Source of the DNA: Achromobacter sp. Root83
GTDB taxonomy: Bacteria > Pseudomonadota > Gammaproteobacteria > Burkholderiales > Burkholderiaceae_B
Direction: 5' to 3'
Length of the DNA: 64,000 nucleotides
Assembly: GCF_001428845.1 (NCBI RefSeq)
Contig: NZ_LMIU01000023.1
Span: forward strand, 1 to 64,000
Made by a program: the position numbers and the translations under genes. Below the pieces are notes generated by a model. It was not told where the DNA came from. It saw only the letters and a list, made by a program, of their open reading frames with translations, and searched no databases. Below are positions 1-10,329 of the stretch, piece after piece; the stretch's first letter is position 1, and every line of letters starts with the position of its first letter.

Positions 1-315
<315 letters not shown>

Positions 316-421
316 GGCAAACCCTTTCACCTTCTCTTACCCAAACCCTTCGAAACCAAGGCCTGGGGAAACTTACAACCTTCTTTGCGAAGGCCGCCCA
401 GTTCCCTAGGCCTTACATTGC

Positions 422-448
422 AAATCCAGGCAAACAGCGCCTGGATTT
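422..448 (-). other. Perfect hairpin in the tRNA-Tyr/tRNA-Gly spacer
   Basis: AAATCCAGGC and GCCTGGATTT form a perfect 10-bp stem around a 7-base loop, inside the 146-bp spacer between the tRNA-Tyr and tRNA-Gly genes. No long T tract follows on the minus strand, so it is not a typical terminator. It may be a processing signal or a partial attenuator in the tRNA-tuf transcript. The spacer holds no credible gene. Confidence 0.6.
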
Positions 449-461
449 AGGTATGGGTCTC

Positions 462-548
462 TGGTGGAGGAGGTTGGATTCGAACCAACGTAGGCGCAAG
501 GCCAACAGATTTACAGTCTGCCCCCTTTAACCACTCGGGCACCCCTCC
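462..548 (-). tRNA. tRNA-Tyr (anticodon GTA)
   Basis: An 87-base class II tRNA with a long variable arm on the minus strand: acceptor GGAGGGG pairs imperfectly with the CTCCTCC side, the anticodon loop is CTGTAAA, the T-loop is TTCGAAT and CCA is encoded. It is the first gene of the tRNA-tuf operon and begins 15 bases after the predicted -10 element. Confidence 0.97.
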
Positions 549-563
549 AGCGGAGAACTTGAG

Positions 564-592
564 ATTATGAACACTTTCAAATCCGCTGTCAA
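564..592 (-). promoter_or_regulatory. Sigma70 promoter of the tRNA-tuf operon
   Basis: On the minus strand a consensus -35 TTGACA (587-592) is followed after exactly 17 bases by -10 CATAAT (564-569), immediately upstream of tRNA-Tyr. The near-perfect match fits the high expression expected of a tRNA/EF-Tu unit. Confidence 0.85.
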
Positions 593-658
593 ACCATTCG
601 GACGAAATCTTCAAAATTTCTGTTCTGCCAACGCGTTTCCGCGCAGAGGGGGCGAAGC

Positions 659-1822
659 TTACAGGTTTCCGTGAACGGCTGCACGAAAAAGCGCAGAATA
701 TTTTTCGGCCGTGTATGCCACGGGGTTGGTTCCGGCGGACGCATCCTCGATAGCCATGCGCCCCACCCGCTCCGCCTGGGCCTCGTCGATGCCGATATCG
801 GCCAGCGTATGCGGGATGCCGACGGCCTCGCGCAGGCCGAGCACCCAGTCCAGGACCGCGGCCGGTCCGGTTTGCGGCAAGCCCAGGTAACGGGCCAAGG
901 CCTCCAACCGCGGCGCCACCGCCTGCTGGTTCGCCTTCAACACATACGGCATGAGGATCGCATTGAGCATCCCGTGATGCGCGTCGTAAAGCGCGCCTAG
1001 CGGATGCGCCAGCGCGTGCATGGCCCCCAGCCCCCGCTGGAATGCGGTGGCTCCCATGCTGGATGCCACCAGCATCTGCTGGCGGGCCTGCACATCGCGG
1101 CCATCGGCCACCGCCTGCGGCAGGTATTCCTTGATCAGGCGCATGCCTTCGACGGCCACGCCAGCCGCCATCGGATGAAAGAACGGCGAACAGTAGGCCT
1201 CTAGATTGTGGGATAGCGCATCCATGCCGGTGGCCGCGGTGACCCTCGGCGGCAGGCCGACGGTCAGCTCCGGATCCAGAATGACGATGGAAGGCAGCAT
1301 GCGCGCGTGGAAGATGATGCGCTTTACCTGGGCGGACTCATCGGTGATGACCGAGGCCCGGCCGACTTCGGAGCCCGTGCCGGCGGTCGTCGGCACGGCG
1401 ACTACCGGGGCCATGCCGGACTCATTCACGCGAAGGTGGTTGTCGCCGATGTCTTCGAAGTCCCACAGGGGCCGCGTCTGGCCCGCCATCAGGGCGATGG
1501 CCTTTGCGGCATCCAGCGCGGACCCGCCGCCGAATGCGATCACGCCGTCATGGCGGCCCTTGCGATAAGCCATCACCCCGTCGTCGACGTTGCGACCCGT
1601 GGGATTGCCCTTGATTTCATGAAACGTGCCGCAGTCCAGGCCGGCCTCGCGGCAAGCAAGCACCGCATCGCCCACCATTGGCAGGGAAGCCAGAGCAGGA
1701 TCCGTGACCAGCAAGGGGCGCGCCATGCCAAGTTGGCGGCACCAATCGGGCAGCTCCCTGACGCGGCCGGGGCCGACCTTGATGGCGGTGGGGTAGTTCC
1801 AGTTGACTGAAGGCACGGTCAT
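659..1822 (-). CDS. Iron-containing alcohol dehydrogenase
   Basis: A 387-residue member of the FucO/AdhB-type iron alcohol dehydrogenases, which interconvert alcohols and aldehydes with NAD(P). The nucleotide site shows GGGS at residues 98-101. The metal ligands of the family are all visible: D201 and H205 (GMDALSHNLEAY), H269 (AMHALAHPLG) and H283 (DAHHGMLNAI). Length is normal for the family. It follows an aldehyde dehydrogenase and a glutamine-synthetase-like ligase on the same strand (24-bp gap to the former). That context suggests an alcohol-to-aldehyde step on a modified amino alcohol, although the substrate cannot be read from the sequence. Maleylacetate reductase is a related alternative. 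Confidence 0.9.
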   Translation of the reverse strand: MTVPSVNWNYPTAIKVGPGRVRELPDWCRQLGMARPLLVTDPALASLPMVGDAVLACREAGLDCGTFHEIKGNPTGRNVDDGVMAYRKGRHDGVIAFGGGSALDAAKAIALMAGQTRPLWDFEDIGDNHLRVNESGMAPVVAVPTTAGTGSEVGRASVITDESAQVKRIIFHARMLPSIVILDPELTVGLPPRVTAATGMDALSHNLEAYCSPFFHPMAAGVAVEGMRLIKEYLPQAVADGRDVQARQQMLVASSMGATAFQRGLGAMHALAHPLGALYDAHHGMLNAILMPYVLKANQQAVAPRLEALARYLGLPQTGPAAVLDWVLGLREAVGIPHTLADIGIDEAQAERVGRMAIEDASAGTNPVAYTAEKYSALFRAAVHGNL

Positions 1823-1846
1823 GGTTTGCTTCCCGAATTCGTCGTT

Positions 1847-3235
1847 TCAGATATTGCGCAGATGAAAGGACTTGGCTTGCGTGAGCGGCTCGTACCCGAC
1901 GGCCGACAACGATACGCCCCGCCCCGAGTTCTTGACCCCCGTCCAGGCAAGCGCCGGGTCGAGGTAATCGCAGCGGTTCATAAAGAAGGTTCCAGTTCGG
2001 ACTTGCCTGCCGATATGCAGCGCGGCCTCCTCGTCCTGCGTGAACGCCGCGGCGGTAAGGCCATACGGGCTGTCGTTCATCAGCGCGATGGCTTCCTCGT
2101 CGGTGTCGACCGGCATGATTCCAACCACCGGGCCAAAGCACTCGTCGCTCATGACGCGCATGCGGTGGTCGACTTGCGTCAACACGGCCGGCGCCACATA
2201 AAGCGAGCTTTCACTCGCTTCTGTGAAATGTGAAGGATCAATCATGTTCTTGGCGCCGGCCGACACCGCCTGGGCAATGACACCCCGTATCTCGGCGGCG
2301 GCGCTCGCGCGCACGACCGGACCCAATGTGGTGTCCGCGTTCAGCGGGTTCCCCAGCACATAGCCTTGAGTCAAGGCGGTCGCGCGTTCGACGAATTCCT
2401 CGTACCGCTTGCGCGCCACATAGATGCGCTGGATACCACAGCAAGACTGGCCAGAATTGAAGAACGCACCGTCCACCAGCGTCTCCACGGCATGACCGAT
2501 CCGGGCGTCGGCTCTGACGTAAGCGGGATCGTTGCCGCCCAATTCAAGGCCCACGCCGATGAAACGCCCGGCGGCGCTTTCCTCGATGACTCGACCACCC
2601 CGCACCGAGCCGGTGAACGACACATAACCGATCTCGGGCGCTCGGATGAGCCGCTGCACGGTGTCATGGCTGGCATGCAGATACTGGAACACGCCTTTCG
2701 GCGCGCCAGCTTCGCGAAACGCGCGGTCCATCAGTTCCGCGCACAAAGGAGTCTGGTTCGAATGCTTGAGGATGACGGCATTGCCCGCCATCAGGGCGGG
2801 CACGACGCTGTTCACAGCGGTCAGCAAGGGGTAGTTCCACGGCGCGATGGTCAGGGCTACGCCAATCGGCTCGCGGCTTATGAAACGCGTGAAGCCCGCC
2901 TGCGCGGCCACGGACACAGGCGCGAGCGCTTCGCCCGCGATTGCGATCATGTGGCGCGCTCGCGCCTCGAAGCCGGCCACTTCTCCCGGCGTGTAGCGCA
3001 GGGGCCGACCCATCTGGATCGTGATGGCGCGCGCGATCTCGTCCTTGGCGGCCACGAAACGGTCGACGGCCTCCGATACGATGCGCCCCCGTTCGACGAC
3101 GCCCAGGCCGTGCCAGGCTACCTGAGCGCTCTGCGCGTTGGCCAGCGCTTGCGAGACTTGCGCTTCGCTGGCGTAAGCGCGGCGAACGACCTCGCGGCCG
3201 TCGATGGGACTGATGGTGGTAAATTCCTGGGTCAT
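1847..3235 (-). CDS. NAD(P)-dependent aldehyde dehydrogenase
   Basis: A 462-residue aldehyde dehydrogenase superfamily member oxidising an aldehyde to a carboxylate. The general base E231 lies in GLELGGNDP and the catalytic cysteine C265 in FFNSGQSCCGIQR; the coenzyme-site motif SFTGS is at 206-210. It is slightly shorter than the usual 475-500 residues but shows both ends of the fold. It sits between the GS-like ligase upstream (30-bp gap) and the iron alcohol dehydrogenase downstream, as expected for consecutive steps. Among better-known relatives are PuuC and succinate-semialdehyde dehydrogenases; the exact substrate is unknown. Confidence 0.92.
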   Translation of the reverse strand: MTQEFTTISPIDGREVVRRAYASEAQVSQALANAQSAQVAWHGLGVVERGRIVSEAVDRFVAAKDEIARAITIQMGRPLRYTPGEVAGFEARARHMIAIAGEALAPVSVAAQAGFTRFISREPIGVALTIAPWNYPLLTAVNSVVPALMAGNAVILKHSNQTPLCAELMDRAFREAGAPKGVFQYLHASHDTVQRLIRAPEIGYVSFTGSVRGGRVIEESAAGRFIGVGLELGGNDPAYVRADARIGHAVETLVDGAFFNSGQSCCGIQRIYVARKRYEEFVERATALTQGYVLGNPLNADTTLGPVVRASAAAEIRGVIAQAVSAGAKNMIDPSHFTEASESSLYVAPAVLTQVDHRMRVMSDECFGPVVGIMPVDTDEEAIALMNDSPYGLTAAAFTQDEEAALHIGRQVRTGTFFMNRCDYLDPALAWTGVKNSGRGVSLSAVGYEPLTQAKSFHLRNI

Positions 3236-3265
3236 GGCGGCCTGAGCAAGCGGATTGGATGGGAT

Positions 3266-4651
<1,386 letters not shown>

Positions 4652-4708
4652 GCTCGTTCACCTTGTGACTGAAGCGTTGCGTTGAACTGCGGGCAGGCGG
4701 CGCGCGAT

Positions 4709-5515
4709 TCAAGTCATGGCCGCCCCCAGCACCCGCATCGCCTGGCGATGCAACTGCGGCGTGGCGGCCGCGACCACGCGGCCCTGCGATTCGAGGCTGA
4801 GCGGCTGCCCCGACCAGTCAGTAATGATCCCGCCCGCGCCTTCGACCACGGGCATCAGCGCCAGATAGTCGTACGGCTGCAGCCCGGCCTCGACGACGAG
4901 ATCCACATGGCCGCTGGCCAGCAGCCCATAGCTATAGCAGTCCCCGCCGTAGCGGCGCATGCGGACCGCGCGGGTCAGGGCGTCGAACGCGGCCAGTTCC
5001 GCGCCTTCGAAGATATCGGGGGACGTGGCATACAGGATGGCCTGGCGCAATTCGGCACAGGCACTGACGTGGCATGCTTCCCCGCCGAGCCGCGAGGGGG
5101 AGTCCGCGGCGCCGAGCCAGCGCTCATCCAGCATGGGGATATCGATCACGCCCAGCACCGGCTTGCCCCGATGCAGCAGCGCCAGCAAGGTGCCCCACAG
5201 CGGATTGCCGGAGATGAACGCGCGAGTACCGTCGATGGGATCCAGCGACCAGACGAACTCGGCCTCGGCATGAGAGGCGCCGAACTCTTCGCCGAAGATG
5301 CCGTGATCGGGGTAGTGCGAGGCGATGGCCCCGCGCAAGGCCGACTCGACCTCCCGGTCCGCCTGTGTAACGGGGCTGGCGTCCGCCTTGGTGTCCACCG
5401 CGAGCGGATGCCGGAACCATTTGCGCGACAGGGGCCGCACGCGGTCCGCCATCGTCTGCGCGAACGAGGAAAACGCAGCCAGTTGCTGTCTGGTCAAGGC
5501 CGAAGAAGTTTGCAT
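4709..5515 (-). CDS. Inositol monophosphatase family phosphatase (histidinol-phosphatase-like)
   Basis: A 268-residue member of the Mg-dependent, lithium-sensitive phosphatase family. Metal-site motifs are visible: DREVE near residue 50, GEEFG, SLDPIDGTRAFISG (the DPIDGT box) and GGDCYSYGLLASG with a later QPYDYLALMPVVEGAGG. The sequence is closest in feel to HisN-type histidinol-phosphate phosphatases, but inositol or other sugar phosphates are possible. The start MQTSSALTR at 5515 was chosen because it has a GGGAG site upstream and the frame before it looks non-coding. It is 57 bp upstream of the GS-like gene on the same strand and could share its transcript. Confidence 0.85.
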   Translation of the reverse strand: MQTSSALTRQQLAAFSSFAQTMADRVRPLSRKWFRHPLAVDTKADASPVTQADREVESALRGAIASHYPDHGIFGEEFGASHAEAEFVWSLDPIDGTRAFISGNPLWGTLLALLHRGKPVLGVIDIPMLDERWLGAADSPSRLGGEACHVSACAELRQAILYATSPDIFEGAELAAFDALTRAVRMRRYGGDCYSYGLLASGHVDLVVEAGLQPYDYLALMPVVEGAGGIITDWSGQPLSLESQGRVVAAATPQLHRQAMRVLGAAMT

Positions 5516-5646
5516 GGATGCACTCCCGGGATTTTTCCAGTCTAGACACCTTGCCGCGAATTTACAAACATAGCCGGAACCGCGGTCCAGGCCGGGCCCT
5601 ACGGCCGCGGGCGGTAGCGGGGAGCGTCGCGCCCCCGCTTTCTCCG

Positions 5647-6648
5647 TCAATCCAGCGAGACGCCGGCGATCTTCACCATCTCCGCCCAATACGCCGTGTC
5701 CTGCTGCAGGCGGGCCTTGAATTCGGCCGGGGGACTGCCCACCGGACGACTGCCGCCGCTGTTGATCTTGGCGATCACGGCGGGCGACTTCATCGCCTGG
5801 TCCACGGCCTGCGCCAGATAAGCGATGCGGTCGGCAGGCGTGCCCGCGGGCGCGAACAGTCCATACCAGTCATCCGACGTGATGCCTTCCATGCCAGCCT
5901 GCTGCAGCGTCGGAGCCTCCTTGAAGATGCCCACGCCGCCGCCATGACTCATCGCAAGAATGCGCAGCTTGCCGGCGGTCACCATGGGTTCGGCCGACGC
6001 GGGCGAGGTGATCAGCATGTCGACGGTGCCCCCCATCAGATCGGTGATGGCCGGCGCGGCGCCGCGGTAGGGCACATGCACAAGCTTGACCCCCGTCTTC
6101 TGCGACACGAGCGCGCCCGTCAGATGGCTCATGGTGCCGTTGCCGGGAGTCGCGAAGGTGATGGTGCCCGGCTGCTTGCGCGCCGCCGCCAGATAGTCGT
6201 CCAGGGTCTTGTAGGGGCTTTCGGCGCGCGACACCAGCACCAGCGGCGCGGACGTGATCTGCGAGATCGGCGCGAAGTCCTTCAAGGGGTCGAAGCCCAC
6301 ATTCTTGTAAAGACGCGGATTGACGGCCATGACGCTGGTCTGGGACATCACGAGGGTGTAGCCATCGGGTTTGGCGCGCGACACCTGCGCCGTGCCTACG
6401 TTGCCGCCCGCGCCCGAGCGATTTTCCACCACGACGCTCTGACCCGTGATGGCGCTGAGCTCCTGTGCGATCAGGCGCGCCGCGCCATCATTGCCGCCCC
6501 CGGGCGGAAACGGCGACACCACGGTAATGGCCTGCTTGGGATAGTCTTGCAATGGCGCGAGCGCCTGCGCGTGGGCGGCGCCCCCCCACAGCAGGCCGGC
6601 CATCGCCACGGCAGCGGTCCTGCAAGCATTCAATGCATGTTGCTTCAT
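5647..6648 (-). CDS. Bug/TctC-family periplasmic solute-binding receptor
   Basis: A 333-residue Bug protein, a family strongly expanded in Bordetella and relatives that binds carboxylates in the periplasm. The N-terminus is a signal peptide (basic MKQHALNACR, hydrophobic stretch, cleavage after GGAAHA). It is followed by the family motif YPKQAITVVSPFPPGGGND. The start at 6648 has a GGGGA ribosome site. No membrane subunits are adjacent, so it is an orphan receptor that may serve a distant TctAB pair. It lies between the sulfur operon and the phosphatase/GS-like genes; the ligand is unknown. Confidence 0.9.
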   Translation of the reverse strand: MKQHALNACRTAAVAMAGLLWGGAAHAQALAPLQDYPKQAITVVSPFPPGGGNDGAARLIAQELSAITGQSVVVENRSGAGGNVGTAQVSRAKPDGYTLVMSQTSVMAVNPRLYKNVGFDPLKDFAPISQITSAPLVLVSRAESPYKTLDDYLAAARKQPGTITFATPGNGTMSHLTGALVSQKTGVKLVHVPYRGAAPAITDLMGGTVDMLITSPASAEPMVTAGKLRILAMSHGGGVGIFKEAPTLQQAGMEGITSDDWYGLFAPAGTPADRIAYLAQAVDQAMKSPAVIAKINSGGSRPVGSPPAEFKARLQQDTAYWAEMVKIAGVSLD

Positions 6649-6721
6649 CTGGATTTCCCCTTGTGTCGGCAGCCGGATACTCGGCCGTCCATTCATTCCG
6701 GTTCGCCATGAACCGTCCGCA

Positions 6722-6745
6722 CCCCGCCGGCAAATGCCGCCGGGG
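6722..6745. terminator. GC-rich hairpin downstream of the rhodanese gene
   Basis: Two 10-base arms (6722-6731 and 6736-6745) pair at 9 of 10 positions around a four-base loop in the 152-bp gap between the rhodanese gene and the Bug receptor gene. There is no T tract, so a role as factor-independent terminator is doubtful; it could end or attenuate the sulfur operon. Confidence 0.35.
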
Positions 6746-6800
6746 CGTATTGATCAGGTTGAAGCGTGTGTTGCGCCGCGGGCCAGCCGCAGCGGCATCG

Positions 6801-8399
6801 TCAGTGCCCGGGGAACCGGTACGCCGCGCGTTCCCGGTCGTCGATCTGCTTGGTCAGGTTGGTCTCCCAGGCCAGATATTGGCGCGCCGCGGCCTTGTTG
6901 CCGTCATGGCGGTCGTGCACGAAGAACAGGTAATCGATGCACTCGCCATCGGCCGGGTCGGCGGGCGTGGATTCGAGCGCAATGCCGTGCGCCGACCAGC
7001 TTTCCGGCGTGCCGGTATTCGCCTTGATGTCCGTGATCCCCAATGCCCGCAGGTCGCCGGCGGCCCAGGCTGCCAACGTGGCGTCTTCGGCAAGCAGGAC
7101 GACGGGACGCGCGGCGTCCAGCGTCAGGCGGTCCAGGCGCGGGCGTATGGACCAGCGCGCGCCGGCTATGTGCTTGGCGCGATAGCGCATGCTGGGGCGG
7201 ATGTCGATGGCTTGTGCGCCCTGGGCCAGCGTGTCCGCCAGCGCGGCATCCGACAGCAGGGTCAGGGCCGGCGCTTGCGCAGCTGGCACTTCGTGGGCCA
7301 GCGCCGCAAGCACCCCCTCTTGCAAGACGCAGGCGTCCCATCCCATTTGTCTGAGCCAACTGGCGACGACCGGTGCCCGCACGCCTTCGGCGTCGAATAC
7401 GACAATGCGCGCGCCGCGCACGGCCAGGTATTGGTCGGTTGCCTGCACGAGCTGGCCGCCCGGCGTGTGCTGCGCCCCGGGCAAGGACCCTTGCTCGAAC
7501 TCTTCGGCGCTGCGGACATCGCAAAGGAAAGTGCTGCGCGCCGTGTCGCGCAGCCAGGCCTGTACCTGGCTGGCGTCGGCCATGGGCACGCCATGGCGTT
7601 CGGCCAACCGGGCGGAGCGCCGCGCCAGCTCGGGTATGTCCGCCGACGCAATGTCGTCACCGTAGCGGCGGCGAGCGCCGTGCTCCAGTTGCAGGTCTTC
7701 CAGATACCATCCCTGCGTGCCGTTCTCGAGCGCGTAGACGGGGTTGGGGACGCCCAGGTTGATCAACGTCTGTGCGCCGATGATGCTGCGCGTACGGCCC
7801 GCGCAATTCACCACGATCGTGGTGTCGGGACTGCTGGCCAGCGTGTGGGCGCGCAGCGCCAGTTCACCGTTGGGGCAGCATACGCCGCCTGGAATGCTCA
7901 TCTTCTGGTATTCCGCGTAGGGCCTGCCGTCCAGGACGATCAGGTCATCCCCGCGCCGCTGGCGCTCGGCCAATTCGCGGGCGCCAATGCGCGGGGTGTG
8001 GAACACTTCCTCGGCCAGTTCGCCGAACGTCTTGCTAGGCACGTTCACACCCGCGAAGACGGCGTAGCCCGCCTGCTGCCATTGCGCAATGCCGCCCGTC
8101 AGACGATGCACCTGGCCGTAGCCCAACGCGCTCAGCGCGCCCGCCGCACGCGCCGCCGTGCCGTCGACACCGCCGTTGTCGTAGACCACCACCCGCACGC
8201 CGCGGCGCGGCGCCAGGCGCGCGATGTCCAGCTCCAGCCTGCTGTAGGGAACGGGTGCGGCGTAGAACAGGTGCGACTCGCCATATTGGCCATGCTCGCG
8301 TACATCCAGAAGCGCGATCTCACTGCCGTCGTGCAGCCATTGCTTGAGCGTATGCGCATCGACGTCGGTGTAGGGGTGTTGGGTGTTGGGGTGCGTCAT
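6801..8399 (-). CDS. Four-domain rhodanese-like sulfurtransferase
   Basis: A 532-residue protein made of four consecutive rhodanese modules. Rhodaneses carry sulfane sulfur on a loop cysteine. Only module 2 keeps it: C199 in VVNCAGRTRS. The same position is D74 in module 1 (VVVYDNGG), D335 in module 3 (VVFDAEG) and a non-cysteine in module 4 (VVLLAED), so three modules look catalytically inactive and may be structural. No signal peptide is seen. The ATG overlaps the stop of the upstream PLP-enzyme gene by ATGA, implying translational coupling. Context with a lyase and a thiol dioxygenase suggests handling of sulfur released from thiols. Confidence 0.93.
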   Translation of the reverse strand: MTHPNTQHPYTDVDAHTLKQWLHDGSEIALLDVREHGQYGESHLFYAAPVPYSRLELDIARLAPRRGVRVVVYDNGGVDGTAARAAGALSALGYGQVHRLTGGIAQWQQAGYAVFAGVNVPSKTFGELAEEVFHTPRIGARELAERQRRGDDLIVLDGRPYAEYQKMSIPGGVCCPNGELALRAHTLASSPDTTIVVNCAGRTRSIIGAQTLINLGVPNPVYALENGTQGWYLEDLQLEHGARRRYGDDIASADIPELARRSARLAERHGVPMADASQVQAWLRDTARSTFLCDVRSAEEFEQGSLPGAQHTPGGQLVQATDQYLAVRGARIVVFDAEGVRAPVVASWLRQMGWDACVLQEGVLAALAHEVPAAQAPALTLLSDAALADTLAQGAQAIDIRPSMRYRAKHIAGARWSIRPRLDRLTLDAARPVVLLAEDATLAAWAAGDLRALGITDIKANTGTPESWSAHGIALESTPADPADGECIDYLFFVHDRHDGNKAAARQYLAWETNLTKQIDDRERAAYRFPGH

Positions 8400-9586
8400 G
8401 AGATTCGAAGGGAACGGAGAGGTTGGGCGAGCGCGGACAGTCCGGACTCGAGGTCGGCAATGAGATCCTCGGGATCTTCCAGGCCCACGTGCAGGCGCAG
8501 CATCGGGCCGCGCCGCACGCTGTCCGGCAGGGAGCGCGACGTGAGGCAGACCGGGATCACCAGGCTTTCGAAGCCGCCCCACGATGCGCCGATGCCAAAG
8601 AGCCGCAGGCTGTCGATCAGGCGTTCGGCATCGGACTCGGTATAGGCATCGGCCAACTCGACCGTCAGCAAGCCGTTCGCGCCGCTGCAGTCACGCAGCC
8701 AGATCGCGTGAGACGGATCGCCGGGCAATGCGGGGCAAAGCACGCGGGACACTTCGGGACGCGCCAGCAGCCAGTGGGCAAGCTGCAGGGCGCTACGGGC
8801 ATGCTGCGCCATGCGCAGCGGCAGCGAACGCATGCCTCGCAGCACCAGGAAGGCATCGTCGGCGCCGACCGTCTGACCGAAATCGATCGTGGCGCGCTCC
8901 AGCGGACGCCAGGCGCGTTCATTGGAGACGACCGCCCCCATCATCACATCGGCATGCCCGCTGAGGTATTTGGTTGCCGCCAGGATGGAGATATCGGCCC
9001 CGAGCGCGAGCGGGTTGTGTACCAATCCGGACGCCCAGGTGTTATCCACAGCCAGCCAGCAATCGTGTTCGCGCGCGACTGTGGATAACTTGGGGAGGTC
9101 CGGCATCTCATAGGTCATCGATCCCGGAGACTCGGCGTAGATCATCCGCGTGTTGGGCCGGATCAAGGCCTCAATGCCGGTGCCGTCGGGCGGGTAGTAC
9201 GTATGCTCGATACCCAATCGGACCAGATGTTCCGCGCAGAACCGGCGCACCGGCTCGTAGACGGCATCGGTAAGCAGCACATGGTCGCCCGCGCGCAAGT
9301 AGGCGAGCAGGACGGTGGCTATGGCGGCCTGCCCCGTTGGGTACAGCTTGGCGCGAAAGCCCTGCTCCAGCTCGATGAGCGCATCTTCCAGCGCATGCGT
9401 GCTGTCGGTGCCGCGGGCGCCGTAGGACGGCAGCCGCTCATGCTCGCGGCGCGCCCGCGTGTCGCGCCAGGCCTCCACGCTTTCATAGACATAGGTGCTG
9501 GCGCGCGTAACCGGGGTGTTGACCCAGCCTTTATGAGGGCGCCCTGCACGCAGCAGGCGCGTCGCGGACCGATAGGGCTTGTTCAT
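8396..9586 (-). CDS. metC: Cystathionine beta-lyase type PLP enzyme
   Basis: A 396-residue member of the Cys/Met-metabolism PLP family. The PLP lysine lies in ILAATKYLSGHADVMMG, and SYGARGTDSTHALEDALIELEQG matches the N-terminal region of cystathionine beta-lyases. Members cleave C-S bonds in cystathionine or related thioethers, releasing a thiol and pyruvate. The start MNKPYR at 9586 lies 2 bases past the stop of the dioxygenase gene; there is no strong ribosome site, so it probably relies on coupling. Two exact DnaA boxes lie inside the gene (9042 and 9080). The symbol is by family resemblance only; another C-S lyase activity is possible. Confidence 0.87.
   Translation of the reverse strand: MNKPYRSATRLLRAGRPHKGWVNTPVTRASTYVYESVEAWRDTRARREHERLPSYGARGTDSTHALEDALIELEQGFRAKLYPTGQAAIATVLLAYLRAGDHVLLTDAVYEPVRRFCAEHLVRLGIEHTYYPPDGTGIEALIRPNTRMIYAESPGSMTYEMPDLPKLSTVAREHDCWLAVDNTWASGLVHNPLALGADISILAATKYLSGHADVMMGAVVSNERAWRPLERATIDFGQTVGADDAFLVLRGMRSLPLRMAQHARSALQLAHWLLARPEVSRVLCPALPGDPSHAIWLRDCSGANGLLTVELADAYTESDAERLIDSLRLFGIGASWGGFESLVIPVCLTSRSLPDSVRRGPMLRLHVGLEDPEDLIADLESGLSALAQPLRSLRIS
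9042..9050 (+). promoter_or_regulatory. DnaA box (exact TTATCCACA)
   Basis: Exact match to the strong DnaA box, inside the cystathionine-lyase gene and facing a second exact box 29 bases away. Confidence 0.55.
9080..9088 (-). promoter_or_regulatory. DnaA box (exact TGTGGATAA)
   Basis: Exact box in inverted orientation to the one at 9042, also intragenic. Confidence 0.55.
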
Positions 9587-9588
9587 GA

Positions 9589-10176
9589 TCAGCGGCGCGT
9601 CTGTACGCCAATGGGCATGACCTTGCACGTGCCGGTCTCCAGGTCGAAACCCAGACGCTCGTTCAGTGTTTCCAGCGCGCGCCCGTACATATGCAGGTGG
9701 CGGATGACGCTGTCGCCCTGGATCTCGACGGCATGGATGTCGTCCGGCATCAGCGCGATGCCGGCGCCGGGGCCCACCACGACGGTGCCGGTCTTTTCCA
9801 GCTTGCCCACGCCGGGCACGGAGCCGTCATCGGTACGGTCGTAGACATAGTTGTATTCCACGCCCTCGACGGCGGCGATACAGGCCCAGGTGGTGTGATT
9901 GTGCGGCACGATCTTTTTGCCCGGACGCATCACGTTCAGGTAGAGCGCATAGCTTTTGTCTGCGTCTTCGGCGATGAGGTAACGCGCCTGGCGCTCTTCC
10001 CCCTCCGGCGCCGGATAGCGGTCGGCGGCCCACCATGCGGTGTTGCCGGCCAAGGCCACGAGTTCATCCAGAACCGTTTGGAGGCTGTCGCGGTTCAGGC
10101 CCTTATTTCCTACAGTTTTTTTAATATTTCCAACCGCGCTGTCGATGCCGGCCTGTTGGGGATGTGCTGTGCTCAT
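9589..10176 (-). CDS. Cysteine-dioxygenase-like cupin (thiol dioxygenase)
   Basis: A 195-residue cupin resembling cysteine/3-mercaptopropionate dioxygenases, which oxidise a thiol to a sulfinate with non-haem iron. Likely iron ligands are H92 and H94 (PHNHTTWAC) and H148 (DDIHAVEI). C99 is seven residues after H92, the spacing of the cysteine that crosslinks to tyrosine in mammalian CDO, and Y164 (HLHMY) could be its partner. The Ser-His-Tyr triad of CDO appears as His-His-Tyr (H160, H162, Y164). It is the first gene of the sulfur operon and is divergent from a LysR regulator. Whether cysteine, mercaptopropionate or another thiol is used is not decided by the sequence. Confidence 0.85.
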   Translation of the reverse strand: MSTAHPQQAGIDSAVGNIKKTVGNKGLNRDSLQTVLDELVALAGNTAWWAADRYPAPEGEERQARYLIAEDADKSYALYLNVMRPGKKIVPHNHTTWACIAAVEGVEYNYVYDRTDDGSVPGVGKLEKTGTVVVGPGAGIALMPDDIHAVEIQGDSVIRHLHMYGRALETLNERLGFDLETGTCKVMPIGVQTRR

Positions 10177-10263
10177 TCTGTGTTTCCCTCGTGATTCATG
10201 AGTTATTGCACTTACTTTATCGCCCGGGCCCTACGCCAACAATTTAAATTGGCTTAACATTCC

Positions 10264-10278
10264 ATTAGCATTACTAAT
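10264..10278. promoter_or_regulatory. Candidate LysR operator in the divergent promoter region
   Basis: ATTAG-N5-CTAAT is a perfect dyad fitting the T-N11-A rule for LysR-type regulators. It lies in the AT-rich 153-bp gap between the thiol-dioxygenase operon (minus) and the LysR gene (plus), the expected place for a site controlling both. Confidence 0.5.
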
Positions 10279-10329
10279 ATTTTGGGTATTCCCTTAGCCG
10301 CTTTCCTCGGCCTTTATTGAGTGTCTGGC

